DNA of 64,000 nucleotides from Jiangella alba. Its GTDB lineage: Bacteria > Actinomycetota > Actinomycetes > Jiangellales > Jiangellaceae. The notes under the pieces are model-generated. The model saw nothing but the letters and a program-made list of their open reading frames with translations. It ran no database searches and was not told the origin of the DNA. Every line of letters begins with the position of its first letter. Positions within the stretch are counted from its first letter, which is position 1. Where the stretch lies: assembly GCF_900106035.1 (NCBI RefSeq), contig NZ_FNUC01000003.1, forward strand, positions 124,001 to 188,000. Direction: 5' to 3'. The position numbers and the translations under genes were made by a program. This document shows, piece after piece, positions 29,860-38,663 of this stretch.

Positions 29860-32703
29860 GTGGCTCGGGGAACAGACAGGCGCCGAGACGACCGGCCGGA
29901 AGTCGAGGACGACGCACCCGCCACGCGAGACGGGTTCCCGCCGCGGCTCGACGCGCCGGTCCGGCTGCTGGTGGGTCCGGCCAACTTCGCGGGCCAGGGC
30001 ACCCGCTGGGCGCGGGCGCTGGAAGAACGCGTGCCCACCGCGAAGGCGACGTCGTACGCCTTCCTCAAGGGCGTCCTCGACTACCCGGTCGACTACGGCA
30101 TCCCGGCGGGCACGTACCGGCGCAGCCGCCGCTGGCAGCAGAAGTTCCTCACCCACGTGCTGCAGAACTACACCCACGTGCTGGTCGAGGCGTCGCGGCC
30201 GATCTTCGGCACCTGGCACGGCCAGGACGCCTCCTTCGACATCCCGCCCATGCTGGCGAAGGGGCTGCGGGTCGGGCTCATCGCGCACGGCTCCGACGTC
30301 CGCATCCCCAGCCGGCACGTCGAGACCGAGCCGTGGTCGCCGTTCCCCGACCTCGAGGACGAGACCGTCGAGCTGCTGGAGCGCAACTCCACCCGCGCGG
30401 TCGAGCTGTTCACGTCGTACCCCGGCGCGGTCTACGTCTCCACCCCGGACCTCCTCGACTACGTGCCCAACGCGGTCTGGTGCCCGGTGGTCGTCGACGT
30501 CGCCACCTGGCGCAGCGACGCGCCCGTGCTCGAGCACGAGAAGCCGGTGGTGGCGCACGCGCCGAGCAAGTCGGCCATGAAGGGCTCGGAGCTGATCGAC
30601 CCCATCATGGAGAGCCTGGCCGAGCGTGGCCTCATCACCTACCGCCGGGTCGAGGGCGTCGACCCCGAGGACATGCCGGGCGTCTACCGCGACGCCGACA
30701 TCGTCCTCGACCAGTTCCGGGTCGGCAGCTACGGCGTCGCCGCGTGCGAGGCCATGGCGGCCGGCCGCGTGGTCGTCGGGCACATCTCCCAGCACGTCCG
30801 CGACCGCGTCCTGGCCGACACCGGCCTCGAGCTGCCGATCGTCGAGGCCACGCCCGACACCATCGAGCAGGTCGTCCTCGACCTCATCTCGCACCCCGGC
30901 CGCGCCCGCGAGGTGGCCGCCAGCGGCCCGGCCTTCGTCGAAGAGGTGCACGACGGCCGCCGCTCGGCCGAGTCGCTGGCGCCGTTCGTCGAGCGGCCCG
31001 GCGCCGTGCCGGCCGAGTGGAAGCCGTCGTGGATCCGCCCCAAGGTCGTCATGATGGCCGGCAACGACATCATCCCCGACGCGCGCGTGCTCAAGTACGC
31101 GCAGACGGTGGCCAACTGGGACCTCGACGTCACCTGCATCGGCATTCCCGGACGCCGGCTCAAGGGCGCCCGCGAGCTGGGCCGGGTGCACGTCCTGTGC
31201 CCGCCCATCCAGTCGAAGGTGCTGGTCACGGGGTGGCGTAAGCGGCTGGCCAACCTCCGGCCGTGGTTCACCACCGAGGCCGAGTACACCCTGGCCTACG
31301 GCCGCTGGCAGTACGCCAGCCGGGAGCTGCGCGGCGACCGCGGCCGCGACCGCCGCGACTCCGGGCGCGCCGACGGTGTCGACGCGGCGCCCGCGGGCCG
31401 GCGTTCCACCCGCGACCGCCTGCTGCGCGCGGCCCGCTGGCGCACGCTGCGGCTGCACCGCGCCGTCCTCGACGCCCGCGCCTACCCGGTCCGGCGGGCG
31501 AAGCGGAAGAGCCCGCCCACCGACCTCGGCATCGGCAAGCGGCGCGAGCGGCTGCTGCAGCTCTACCGCTACCTGCCGTCGGGCCGCTGGCGCCGGGTGA
31601 TGCCCGAGGTGGTCGACCAGGAGCTGACCCTCGGCCCGCTGCTGGACCGCCTGCAGCCCGAGGTCATCCACGTGCACGACGTGTTCATGCTCGGCATCGC
31701 CGCCCGCGCGGCGCACCGGGCGGCGCTCGACGACCGCACCATCAAGATCATCTACGACGCGCACGAGTACATCCCGGGCGTGCCGGTGGTGGCGCCGCGC
31801 CGGGTCGCGGCCTACAGCGACCTCGAGCGCGAGTTCATCCACGACGCCGACCGCGTCATCACGGTGTCCGAGCCGCTGGCCGGCTGGCTGCAGCGCGACC
31901 ACAAGATGGCCCGCCGGCCCGACGTCGTCCTCAACGCGCCGGTCGAGCCGCCCGAGGACGCCAAGGTCAAGGGACTGCGCCAGCACCTCAAGCTGCCCGA
32001 CGACGTCCCGCTGCTGGTCTACGGCGGCGGCGTCAACCGCGCCCGCGGCGTCGGCACGGCGGTCGAGGCGCTGCCGCAGCTGCCCGGCGTGCACCTCGCC
32101 GTCGTGGCCCGCGCCAACCCGGTCACCGCGGAGCTGCAGGCGCGCGCCGTCGAGCTGGGCGTGGGCGACCGCGTGCACCTGGCGCCGTTCGTCGACGCCG
32201 AGGTGGTGCCGCTGTACCTGCGCTCGGCCACCATCGGGCTGAGCCCGCTGCTGCACGCGCCCAACCACGACATCGCCGTCACGAACAAGTTCTGCGAGTA
32301 CATCGCCGCGGGACTGCCGATCATCACCAGCGACACCCCCGCGCAGGCCGACCTCGTGCGCGAGCTCGACCTCGGCGCGGTGCACACCGCCGGCGACGTC
32401 GACGACTTCGTGCGGGCGGTCCGCACGGTGCTGGCCGACCGCGACCGCATCGCCAAGCGCATCGCCGACGACCCCCAGCTGCGGCACCGCTTCTCGTGGG
32501 CGGCGCAGGCCGAGGTCATCCGGTCGGTGTACGCCGAGGTCATGGAGAAGCTGCCCGACGCCGCGTGGGCGCCGGGCGCCACCGTCGTCAACCGGCTGAT
32601 CCCCGACCCGCCGGAGCCGCCCGAGACCAAGTGGCGCGCCTTCAAGGAGGCGGCCCGCGTGGCCGAGCGGGACCACCAGGAGCAGGAGAAGAAGCAGCGG
32701 TGA
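29860..32703 (+). CDS. Bimodular glycosyltransferase, order A-B
   Basis: This roughly 947-residue cytoplasmic protein has two glycosyltransferase-like halves. Module A (about 35-385) has LLVGPANFAGQGTRWARALE, HGSDVRIPSRHVETEPWSPF, VAHAPSKSAMKGSE, YRRVEGV and FRVGSYGVAACEAMAAGR. Module B (about 390-930) is GT4-like: VVMMAGNDIIPDARVLKYAQ, IYDAHEYIPGVPV, DRVITVSEPLAGWL, LLVYGGGVNRARGVGTAVEA and VTNKFCEYIAAGLPIITSD. The start is GTG 29860 with GGAGGG 7 bases upstream (GTG 29836 is possible). It heads an operon with acetyltransferase, aminotransferase and oxidoreductase genes joined by overlapping stops and starts. It probably transfers two sugars in sequence, one possibly the diacetamido-uronate made by those enzymes. 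Confidence 0.82.
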   Translation: MARGTDRRRDDRPEVEDDAPATRDGFPPRLDAPVRLLVGPANFAGQGTRWARALEERVPTAKATSYAFLKGVLDYPVDYGIPAGTYRRSRRWQQKFLTHVLQNYTHVLVEASRPIFGTWHGQDASFDIPPMLAKGLRVGLIAHGSDVRIPSRHVETEPWSPFPDLEDETVELLERNSTRAVELFTSYPGAVYVSTPDLLDYVPNAVWCPVVVDVATWRSDAPVLEHEKPVVAHAPSKSAMKGSELIDPIMESLAERGLITYRRVEGVDPEDMPGVYRDADIVLDQFRVGSYGVAACEAMAAGRVVVGHISQHVRDRVLADTGLELPIVEATPDTIEQVVLDLISHPGRAREVAASGPAFVEEVHDGRRSAESLAPFVERPGAVPAEWKPSWIRPKVVMMAGNDIIPDARVLKYAQTVANWDLDVTCIGIPGRRLKGARELGRVHVLCPPIQSKVLVTGWRKRLANLRPWFTTEAEYTLAYGRWQYASRELRGDRGRDRRDSGRADGVDAAPAGRRSTRDRLLRAARWRTLRLHRAVLDARAYPVRRAKRKSPPTDLGIGKRRERLLQLYRYLPSGRWRRVMPEVVDQELTLGPLLDRLQPEVIHVHDVFMLGIAARAAHRAALDDRTIKIIYDAHEYIPGVPVVAPRRVAAYSDLEREFIHDADRVITVSEPLAGWLQRDHKMARRPDVVLNAPVEPPEDAKVKGLRQHLKLPDDVPLLVYGGGVNRARGVGTAVEALPQLPGVHLAVVARANPVTAELQARAVELGVGDRVHLAPFVDAEVVPLYLRSATIGLSPLLHAPNHDIAVTNKFCEYIAAGLPIITSDTPAQADLVRELDLGAVHTAGDVDDFVRAVRTVLADRDRIAKRIADDPQLRHRFSWAAQAEVIRSVYAEVMEKLPDAAWAPGATVVNRLIPDPPEPPETKWRAFKEAARVAERDHQEQEKKQR

Positions 32704-33314
32704 ACGTGCGCATCATGGCCTCGGCCGACGTCGACGACAACGCCGAGATCGGCGCCGGGTCGTCGGTCTGGCACCTGGCCCAGGTCCGCGAGAAGGCCGT
32801 CCTCGGCCGCGACTGCGTCATCGGCCGCGGCGCCTACATCGGCACCGGCGTCCGCGCCGGCGACAACTGCAAGGTGCAGAACTACGCGCTGGTCTACGAG
32901 CCGGCGGTGCTCGAGGACGGCGTGTTCGTCGGCCCCGCGGCGGTGCTCACCAACGACACCTTCCCGCGCGCCGTCAACCCCGACGGCAGCGCCAAGAGCG
33001 CGGCCGACTGGGACGCCGTCGGCGTCACGCTGCGCGAGGGGTGTTCCGTGGGGGCCCGGGCGGTATGCGTGGCTCCGGTCACCGTGGGACGATGGGCTAC
33101 CGTAGCCGCCGGAGCCGTCGTCACCCGAGACGTCCCTGATTTCGCGCTGGTGGTCGGTGTGCCGGCGCGGCGGGTCGCGTGGGTGGGGCGTGCGGGCGTC
33201 CCGCTCGAGGACGCCGGCGAGGGCACCTGGCGGTGTCCGCGCACCGGCGAGCTGTACATCGAAGAGCACGGGCACCTGCGGGAAGCCGGTCAGAGCACGG
33301 AGGACAACGCATGA
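32700..33314 (+). CDS. wbpD: WbpD/WlbB-like N-acetyltransferase
   Basis: This 204-residue left-handed beta-helix acetyltransferase has hexapeptide repeats such as VLGRDCVIGRGAYIGTGVRA and PVTVGRWATVAAGAVVTRDV, the loop FVGPAAVLTNDTFPRAVNPD, and a C-terminal tail WRCPRTGELYIEEHG as in the WbpD/WlbB group. In that group the enzyme acetylates the 3-amino group of UDP-2-acetamido-3-amino-2,3-dideoxyglucuronate using acetyl-CoA. The GTG at 32700 overlaps the upstream stop (GTGA), and the stop overlaps the next ATG (ATGA). The neighbouring WbpE-like and WbpB-like genes support the assignment. Confidence 0.85.
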   Translation: MNVRIMASADVDDNAEIGAGSSVWHLAQVREKAVLGRDCVIGRGAYIGTGVRAGDNCKVQNYALVYEPAVLEDGVFVGPAAVLTNDTFPRAVNPDGSAKSAADWDAVGVTLREGCSVGARAVCVAPVTVGRWATVAAGAVVTRDVPDFALVVGVPARRVAWVGRAGVPLEDAGEGTWRCPRTGELYIEEHGHLREAGQSTEDNA

Positions 33315-34402
33315 GCACCAGCCCGATCCCCGCCGCGAAGCCGATCATCGGCGACGATGAGCGCGAGGCGGTCGACCGCGTGCTGCGCAGCGGCATGATG
33401 GCGCAGGGACCGGAGGTCGCGGCCTTCGAGCAGGAGTTCTCGGCCGAGCTGGTCGCCGGGCGGGCCTGCGTGGCGGTCAACTCCGGCACGTCCGGCCTGC
33501 ACCTGGGCCTGCTGGCCGCGGGCGTCGGGCCCGGCGACGAAGTCATCGTCCCGTCCTTCACGTTCGCCGCCACCGCCAACTCCGTCGCGCTCACCGGCGC
33601 CACCCCGGTGTTCGCCGACATCGAGCCGCGGTACTTCTGCCTCGACCCCGCCGCCGTCGAGGCCGCCGTCACCGAGCGGACCGTCGGCATCATGCCGGTG
33701 CACCTCTACGGCCACCCGGCCGACCTCACGGCGCTCGGCGACATCGCCGAGCGGCACGGCCTGAAGATCTTCGAGGACGCCGCCCAGGCGCACGCCGCCA
33801 CCTGGAAGGGCGCGCCGGTCGGCTCGTTCGGCACCTTCGCCATGTTCAGCCTGTACCCGACGAAGAACATGACGTCGGGCGAGGGCGGCATGGTCAGCAC
33901 CGGCGACGACGACCTCGAGCGACGGCTGCGGCTGCTGCGCAACCAGGGCATGCTGCGCCAGTACGAGAACGAGCTGGTCGGCCTGAACAACCGCATGACC
34001 GACATCCACGCCGCCATCGGCCGGGTCCAGCTGCGGAAGCTGGCCGGCTGGACGAAGCAGCGGCAGGAGAACGCCGCCTTCCTCGACGCCCACCTCGACG
34101 GCGTCGTGGTGCCGCCGGTGTCCGAGCACGCCACGCACGTCTACCACCAGTACACCGTCCGGGTGTCCGGCGACCGCGACGGCTTCGCGGCCGCGCTGCG
34201 CTCCGAGTACGGGGTCGGCTGCGGCGTGTACTACCCCATCCCGAACCACCGCCTGCCGTCGTTCGGCCGCGACGCCGACCTCCCCGAGACCGAGCGCGCG
34301 GCGGCCGAGGTCATCTCGCTGCCGGTGCATCCGTCGCTGAGCTCGGAAGACCTCGACCGCATTGTGACCGCCGTGAACACGCTGGCGAAGGCGGGTGCCT
34401 GA
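33311..34402 (+). CDS. wbpE: DegT/DnrJ/EryC1-type sugar aminotransferase (WbpE-like)
   Basis: This 363-residue PLP enzyme has VAVNSGTSGLHLGLLAAGVG, EVIVPSFTFAATANSVALTG, FEDAAQAHAATWKG and SLYPTKNMTSGEGG with the Schiff-base lysine. It also has LLRNQGMLRQYENELVGLNN and HVYHQYTVRV. It should transfer an amino group from glutamate to C3 of the 3-keto UDP-GlcNAc-uronate made by the WbpB-like enzyme. The start ATG overlaps the acetyltransferase stop, and a GGAGG site precedes it. The related role in other keto-sugar pathways cannot be fully excluded, but the WbpB/D partners favour this one. Confidence 0.87.
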   Translation: MSTSPIPAAKPIIGDDEREAVDRVLRSGMMAQGPEVAAFEQEFSAELVAGRACVAVNSGTSGLHLGLLAAGVGPGDEVIVPSFTFAATANSVALTGATPVFADIEPRYFCLDPAAVEAAVTERTVGIMPVHLYGHPADLTALGDIAERHGLKIFEDAAQAHAATWKGAPVGSFGTFAMFSLYPTKNMTSGEGGMVSTGDDDLERRLRLLRNQGMLRQYENELVGLNNRMTDIHAAIGRVQLRKLAGWTKQRQENAAFLDAHLDGVVVPPVSEHATHVYHQYTVRVSGDRDGFAAALRSEYGVGCGVYYPIPNHRLPSFGRDADLPETERAAAEVISLPVHPSLSSEDLDRIVTAVNTLAKAGA

Positions 34403-35394
34403 TGACCAACCTGCGAGCCGGGCTGATCGGCCTGGGCATGATGGGCCGGCACCACGCGCGGGTGCTGCGCTCCATCGACGGCGTCGACCTCGTCGGCGTG
34501 GCCGACCCCGCCGGCGACCCGCACAAGGTGGCCGGCGGGCTGACCGTCCAGCCCGACATCGAGGCGCTGATCGAGACCGGCCTCGACTACTGCGTCGTCG
34601 CCACCCCGACCGCCTACCACGAGGAGATCGGCCTCGCGCTGGCCGCGGCCGGCGTGCACGCGCTGGTCGAGAAGCCGCTGGCCAAGGACAGCGAGGGCTC
34701 GGCCAAGCTGGCGGCGGCGTTCCAGGCGGCCGGGCTGGTCGGCGCCGTCGGGCACATCGAGCGCTACAACCCGGCGCTGCAGAGCCTGCGGTCGCGGCTG
34801 CTGGCCGGCGACCTCGGTGACATCTACCAGATCATCACCCGCCGGCAGGGCCCGTTCCCGGCCCGCATCGCCGACGTCGGCGTCGTCAAGGACCTCGCCA
34901 CCCACGACATCGACCTCACCGCCTGGGTGGTGGGCTCGCCGTTCGTGTCCGTCGCGGCCCGCACGGTGCACAAGAGCGGCCGCGCCCACGAGGACCTCGT
35001 CGCCGTCACCGGCCAGCTCGCCGACGGCACCGTCACCAGCCACCTGGTCAACTGGCTGTCGCCGATGAAAGAGCGGGTCACCATCGTCACCGGCGACCGC
35101 GGCGCCTACATCGCCGACACCCTGCACGCCGACCTCACCTTCCACGCCAACGGCTCCATCCCCACCGCCTGGGACGACCTCGCCCAGTTCCGCGGTGTGT
35201 CCGAGGGCGACGTCGTCAGGTACGCCATCGCCAAGCCCGAGCCGCTGCGCACCGAACACGAATCGTTCCGCGACGCCATTCTGGGCAAGGAATCGGATAT
35301 TGTCACAATGCAGCAGGGCCTGGCGACGGTGGAGGTCGCCGAGGCCGTGCTCGATTCCGCCCGGGAAGGCACGACCGTGCGGTTGCCACACTAG
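34402..35394 (+). CDS. wbpB: Gfo/Idh/MocA oxidoreductase (WbpB/WlbA-like)
   Basis: This 330-residue NAD-dependent oxidoreductase begins RAGLIGLGMMGRHHARVLRS. It has VEKPLAKDSEGSAKLAAAFQ with the family EKP motif, GHIERYNPALQSL and a catalytic-region segment VVKDLATHDIDLTAWVVGSP with the Lys/His pair. WbpB/WlbA oxidise C3 of UDP-N-acetylglucosaminuronate. The ATG shares one base with the aminotransferase stop (TGATG). It is the last of the three tightly coupled modification genes, and a membrane acyltransferase follows 22 bases later. Confidence 0.87.
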   Translation: MTNLRAGLIGLGMMGRHHARVLRSIDGVDLVGVADPAGDPHKVAGGLTVQPDIEALIETGLDYCVVATPTAYHEEIGLALAAAGVHALVEKPLAKDSEGSAKLAAAFQAAGLVGAVGHIERYNPALQSLRSRLLAGDLGDIYQIITRRQGPFPARIADVGVVKDLATHDIDLTAWVVGSPFVSVAARTVHKSGRAHEDLVAVTGQLADGTVTSHLVNWLSPMKERVTIVTGDRGAYIADTLHADLTFHANGSIPTAWDDLAQFRGVSEGDVVRYAIAKPEPLRTEHESFRDAILGKESDIVTMQQGLATVEVAEAVLDSAREGTTVRLPH

Positions 35395-35416
35395 GTAAGG
35401 ACCTAAGGGGGGTCCG

Positions 35417-36574
35417 GTGACGCACGGCACGGTGCATTCCGGTTCCGAACGGCGCCCGGCGACGGGCGCCGTCCGCTTGCCCTGGGTCGACATCGCCAAG
35501 TCCGCCGCCATCGTGCTGGTGGTCTTCTACCACGTAGGGCGGGTCGGCCTGGGCGCCGCGCCCGGCACCGTCGGCCCGGCCACGCGTCCGTGGCTCGACC
35601 TCAACATGGTGCTCGTCCCGGTGCGGATGCCCGTGTTCTTCCTGGTGTCCGGGCTGCTGGCGGCGTCGGCGCTGTCCCGCCCGTGGCCGCGGGTGCTGCG
35701 CGGCAAGGTGCTGGACCTGCTCTGGCCGTACGTGCTGTGGACGGTCCTGTTCGGGTTCGTGTGGGTGCACGCGTCGTTCCCCGACGACCCCGGCACGTGG
35801 TTCTGGTACAACCTGCGCATGCTGCCCTTCGGCGGCCTGGCCTACTGGTACCTGAGCCTGCTGATCGTGTTCTTCCTGGCGGCCAAGGCGCTGCGGCGGC
35901 ACCCGGTCCCCGTCCTGGTGGGCTCGCTGGTGCTGCTGGCGGCGGCGCCGGCCATCGGCACGCTGGTCGACGCGAACGGCGACCAGTCCGGGACGGTCAA
36001 CGTCATGCGGCTGGCGACGTTCGCCGTCTGGTTCTTCGCCGGCGCCTACCTGCCGGCGCTGGTGCGCCGGGTGGCGACGGCCGGCGGTCCGGGCGGCCTG
36101 GTGACCGCCGTGGCCGGTTACGCGCTGCTGGCCTACCTGTTCTACTACGACCACGCGCCGGGCGGCGTCGAGTTCTTCCTGGCCCCGGTCGGCGTGCTGG
36201 CGTCGGTCTGGGCGGCCGTGGCGCTGGCGCGGTTCGGCTGGATCCGCCGGCTGGCCGGCTACCTGTCGCGGCGGACGCTGGCCATCTACGTGCTGCACCC
36301 GATCCTGATCCACGCCACGGTGTGGGCGGCCCGCAGTTCGGGCGCCGACCCGCTCGGCGACCTCGACAACGTCGTGGTCGACTTCCTGTTCGTGCCCACG
36401 TTCGCGCTGCTGGTGACGGCGGTGGCGGTCGGGTTCTACGACCTCGCCGGACGCATCGGGCTGGGCTGGCTGTTCCGCTGGCCGCTGCGCCCGGCCGTCA
36501 GCGCTTCGCCGTCATCGCCTGGTTCAGCCGTTCCCCCAGCACCGGAGCCAGCGCCGCAGCGTACTCCCGCGTGA
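35417..36574 (+). CDS. Membrane acyltransferase (acyltransferase-3 family)
   Basis: This roughly 385-residue integral membrane protein of the acyltransferase-3 family has LPWVDIAKSAAIVLVVFYHV, with the conserved His of the YH motif, VRMPVFFLVSGLLAASAL, and about ten hydrophobic segments. RTLAIYVLHPILIH is near the end. It would O-acetylate a sugar, probably of the polymer made by this operon. The start is GTG 35417 after an AGGGGGG site. Its 3' end overlaps the convergent SGNH-acyltransferase gene by 77 bases (36498-36574), where it encodes a Pro/Ser-rich tail. Confidence 0.87.
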   Translation: MTHGTVHSGSERRPATGAVRLPWVDIAKSAAIVLVVFYHVGRVGLGAAPGTVGPATRPWLDLNMVLVPVRMPVFFLVSGLLAASALSRPWPRVLRGKVLDLLWPYVLWTVLFGFVWVHASFPDDPGTWFWYNLRMLPFGGLAYWYLSLLIVFFLAAKALRRHPVPVLVGSLVLLAAAPAIGTLVDANGDQSGTVNVMRLATFAVWFFAGAYLPALVRRVATAGGPGGLVTAVAGYALLAYLFYYDHAPGGVEFFLAPVGVLASVWAAVALARFGWIRRLAGYLSRRTLAIYVLHPILIHATVWAARSSGADPLGDLDNVVVDFLFVPTFALLVTAVAVGFYDLAGRIGLGWLFRWPLRPAVSASPSSPGSAVPPAPEPAPQRTPA

Positions 36575-38663
36575 GGTGGCTGTAGTCGCGGTACACGATG
36601 ATGTCGCCGACCACCGGGTAGCAGTACTCGTCGTCGCAGAATCGGTCGGTGAGGTCGACGGCGTGCACCTTGGGGTCGTCGAGGCGTCCGACCTCGACGA
36701 CGGCGGCGTCGTCGGGGAGGTCGGCGGTGGACGTGGCGCAGTCGATGAGGCTGTCCGGGTGCGCCGACAGGCAGGTCGGGACGTACTCGCCCTGCGTCGG
36801 CGGCACGTCGCGGAGCACGATGACGTCCTTGCCGGAGTCGGTCCACTGCTGCCAGATCGGCGCGAAGCCGTCGTGGGCGGGGTCGTCGAACTCGGTGCCG
36901 CGGGCGTCGGTGAACTCGTAGGCGTTGGTGTACGACGACGTCAGCACCATGGAGATGGAGTCGTCGGCGGCGATCTCGTCGCGGACCTCGCGCACCCAGC
37001 TGTCGCAGCTGTCGGCGGCCTCGCCGGTCTGCTCGGAGTCGAGCACGCGCCGCGCGGCCGTCACGGGGCAGGAGCTCTTCAGGTAGGTGACGACGGTCCA
37101 GTCGCTGGACTCGCCGATCAGCTCGATGGCCGGTAGCCAGTGGGTGGCGTGGGAGTCGCCGACCACCGCGATGACCCGCTTGGGGTCGGGGCCGGTGTAG
37201 CCCTTCTCGCAGCGGATGACGTCGGGCTCGGTGATGGCCTGCTGGCACTCCTGGTAGTCCGAGCGGCGGTTCTGCTCGACCGCCACCTCGGGCGGCGGGA
37301 TGAGCGGGCCGGACCCGATGGGGTCGCAGTCGCTGCCGGGCGCGAGCGCGCCCGGTCCGACGCACGGCTCGGCGGCCGCGTCGGCCGACAGGACCGCCTC
37401 GGCGCGCTCCTCCGCCTCGGCCTCGCGGCGGTCGAGGTCGTTGGTGACGGCGACGGTGCCGGCCACGACCACGGCCATGCCGGCGGCGGCGAACGCGAAC
37501 GAGCGCCACGGCGCCGCGGCCAGGAACGTCCGCGTGCGCAGCGGGTCCTCGACGAACACCTTGCTGAGCCAGGCCAGCAGCAGCGTGGCCGCGAGGATGC
37601 CCAGCTTGTCGCCCCAGCGCAGCTCGGTGCCGGTGACGTGCGGCAGCACCACGATGAGCGGCCAGTGCCACAGGTACACCGAGTAGGAGATGTCGCCGAC
37701 GAACGTGACCGGGCGGCGGGTCAGCCACCAGTGCGGCGCGAACCGGCGATACGTCGGCCCGGCCGCCATGACGGCGACGGTGCCCAGCACCGGCAGCAGC
37801 GCCACCCAGCCGGGGAACAGCGTGGCGCCGTCGTACGCCACGCCCGCGACGACGATGGCGACCAGCCCGGCGGCGGCGATCAGCGCGCGGACGATGCCGC
37901 GGCGGGCCGGGCGCACGGCCAGCAGCGCCAGCAGGGCGCCCGCGGCGAACTCCCAGATGCGGGTGGGGGTGACGAAGTAGGCGGCGGCGGGGTCGGCGTT
38001 GGTGGCGATGATCGACCACGTCAGCGACGCCGCGCCGAGCACCGCGATGCCGCCGGCCAGCAGCCGCCGGGTGGACCACCGGATCCAGGCGCGCCGGCTC
38101 AGCACGACGATGGCCAGCACCAGCACCGGCCACAGGACGTAGAACTGCTCCTCGACCGACAGCGACCAGTAGTGCTGCGCCAGCGTCGGCGCGTTGTCCT
38201 GGGCCATGTAGTCGACCGCGTCGCCGGCCAGCGCCCAGTTCTCGACGTAGAGCGCGCTGGCGGCCAGCTGGCGCGCGGTGTTGGCCCACTCGGTGGCCGG
38301 CAGCAGCGTGACCGTCGCGACCGCTCCCAGCGCCAGCACCAGCAGCGACGCCGGCAGCAGGCGGCGGATGCGGCGGGCCCAGAACCGGCGCAGCGAGAGC
38401 GTGCCGGTGCGCTGGGTCTCGCGGTGGATGTGGTCGGTGATGAGGTAGCCGGAGATCACGAAGAACACGTCGACCCCGACGAACCCGCCGCTCAGCTCCG
38501 TCGGCCAGAGGTGGAAGAACACCACCAGCAGCACGGCGACCGCGCGCAGCCCCTGGATCTCCGGGCGGTGGCGGGCCGTCGGCGCGCCCGTGGCGGTGCG
38601 CTGCCGGTCCGGCGTCGCGGGCTCGGGCGCCTGCTCGGGGCGGACCTGGGCGTCGGTGCTCAT
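36498..38663 (-). CDS. OafA-type acyltransferase with SGNH domain
   Basis: This roughly 721-residue protein has an N-terminal acyltransferase-3 membrane domain (EIQGLRAVAVLLVVFFHLWP; GVDVFFVISGYLITDHI; HYWSLSVEEQFYVLWPVL; SVYLWHWPLIV). An extracytoplasmic SGNH hydrolase domain follows (about 480-720), with VIAVVGDSHATHWLPAIEL as block I and DYSHLTREYAAALAPVL holding the catalytic Asp/His pair. Such two-domain enzymes move acetyl groups across the membrane onto surface sugars. It starts at ATG 38663, overlapping the epimerase stop (ATGA), so it is coupled to it. Confidence 0.9.
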   Translation of the reverse strand: MSTDAQVRPEQAPEPATPDRQRTATGAPTARHRPEIQGLRAVAVLLVVFFHLWPTELSGGFVGVDVFFVISGYLITDHIHRETQRTGTLSLRRFWARRIRRLLPASLLVLALGAVATVTLLPATEWANTARQLAASALYVENWALAGDAVDYMAQDNAPTLAQHYWSLSVEEQFYVLWPVLVLAIVVLSRRAWIRWSTRRLLAGGIAVLGAASLTWSIIATNADPAAAYFVTPTRIWEFAAGALLALLAVRPARRGIVRALIAAAGLVAIVVAGVAYDGATLFPGWVALLPVLGTVAVMAAGPTYRRFAPHWWLTRRPVTFVGDISYSVYLWHWPLIVVLPHVTGTELRWGDKLGILAATLLLAWLSKVFVEDPLRTRTFLAAAPWRSFAFAAAGMAVVVAGTVAVTNDLDRREAEAEERAEAVLSADAAAEPCVGPGALAPGSDCDPIGSGPLIPPPEVAVEQNRRSDYQECQQAITEPDVIRCEKGYTGPDPKRVIAVVGDSHATHWLPAIELIGESSDWTVVTYLKSSCPVTAARRVLDSEQTGEAADSCDSWVREVRDEIAADDSISMVLTSSYTNAYEFTDARGTEFDDPAHDGFAPIWQQWTDSGKDVIVLRDVPPTQGEYVPTCLSAHPDSLIDCATSTADLPDDAAVVEVGRLDDPKVHAVDLTDRFCDDEYCYPVVGDIIVYRDYSHLTREYAAALAPVLGERLNQAMTAKR

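Noticed and set aside
28534-32676. A 1380-codon open frame on the minus strand
   Set aside because: It mirrors two plus-strand transferase genes with clear protein motifs. The minus-strand translation is Arg/Val/Gly/Asp low-complexity with no domain, typical of antisense frames in very GC-rich DNA.
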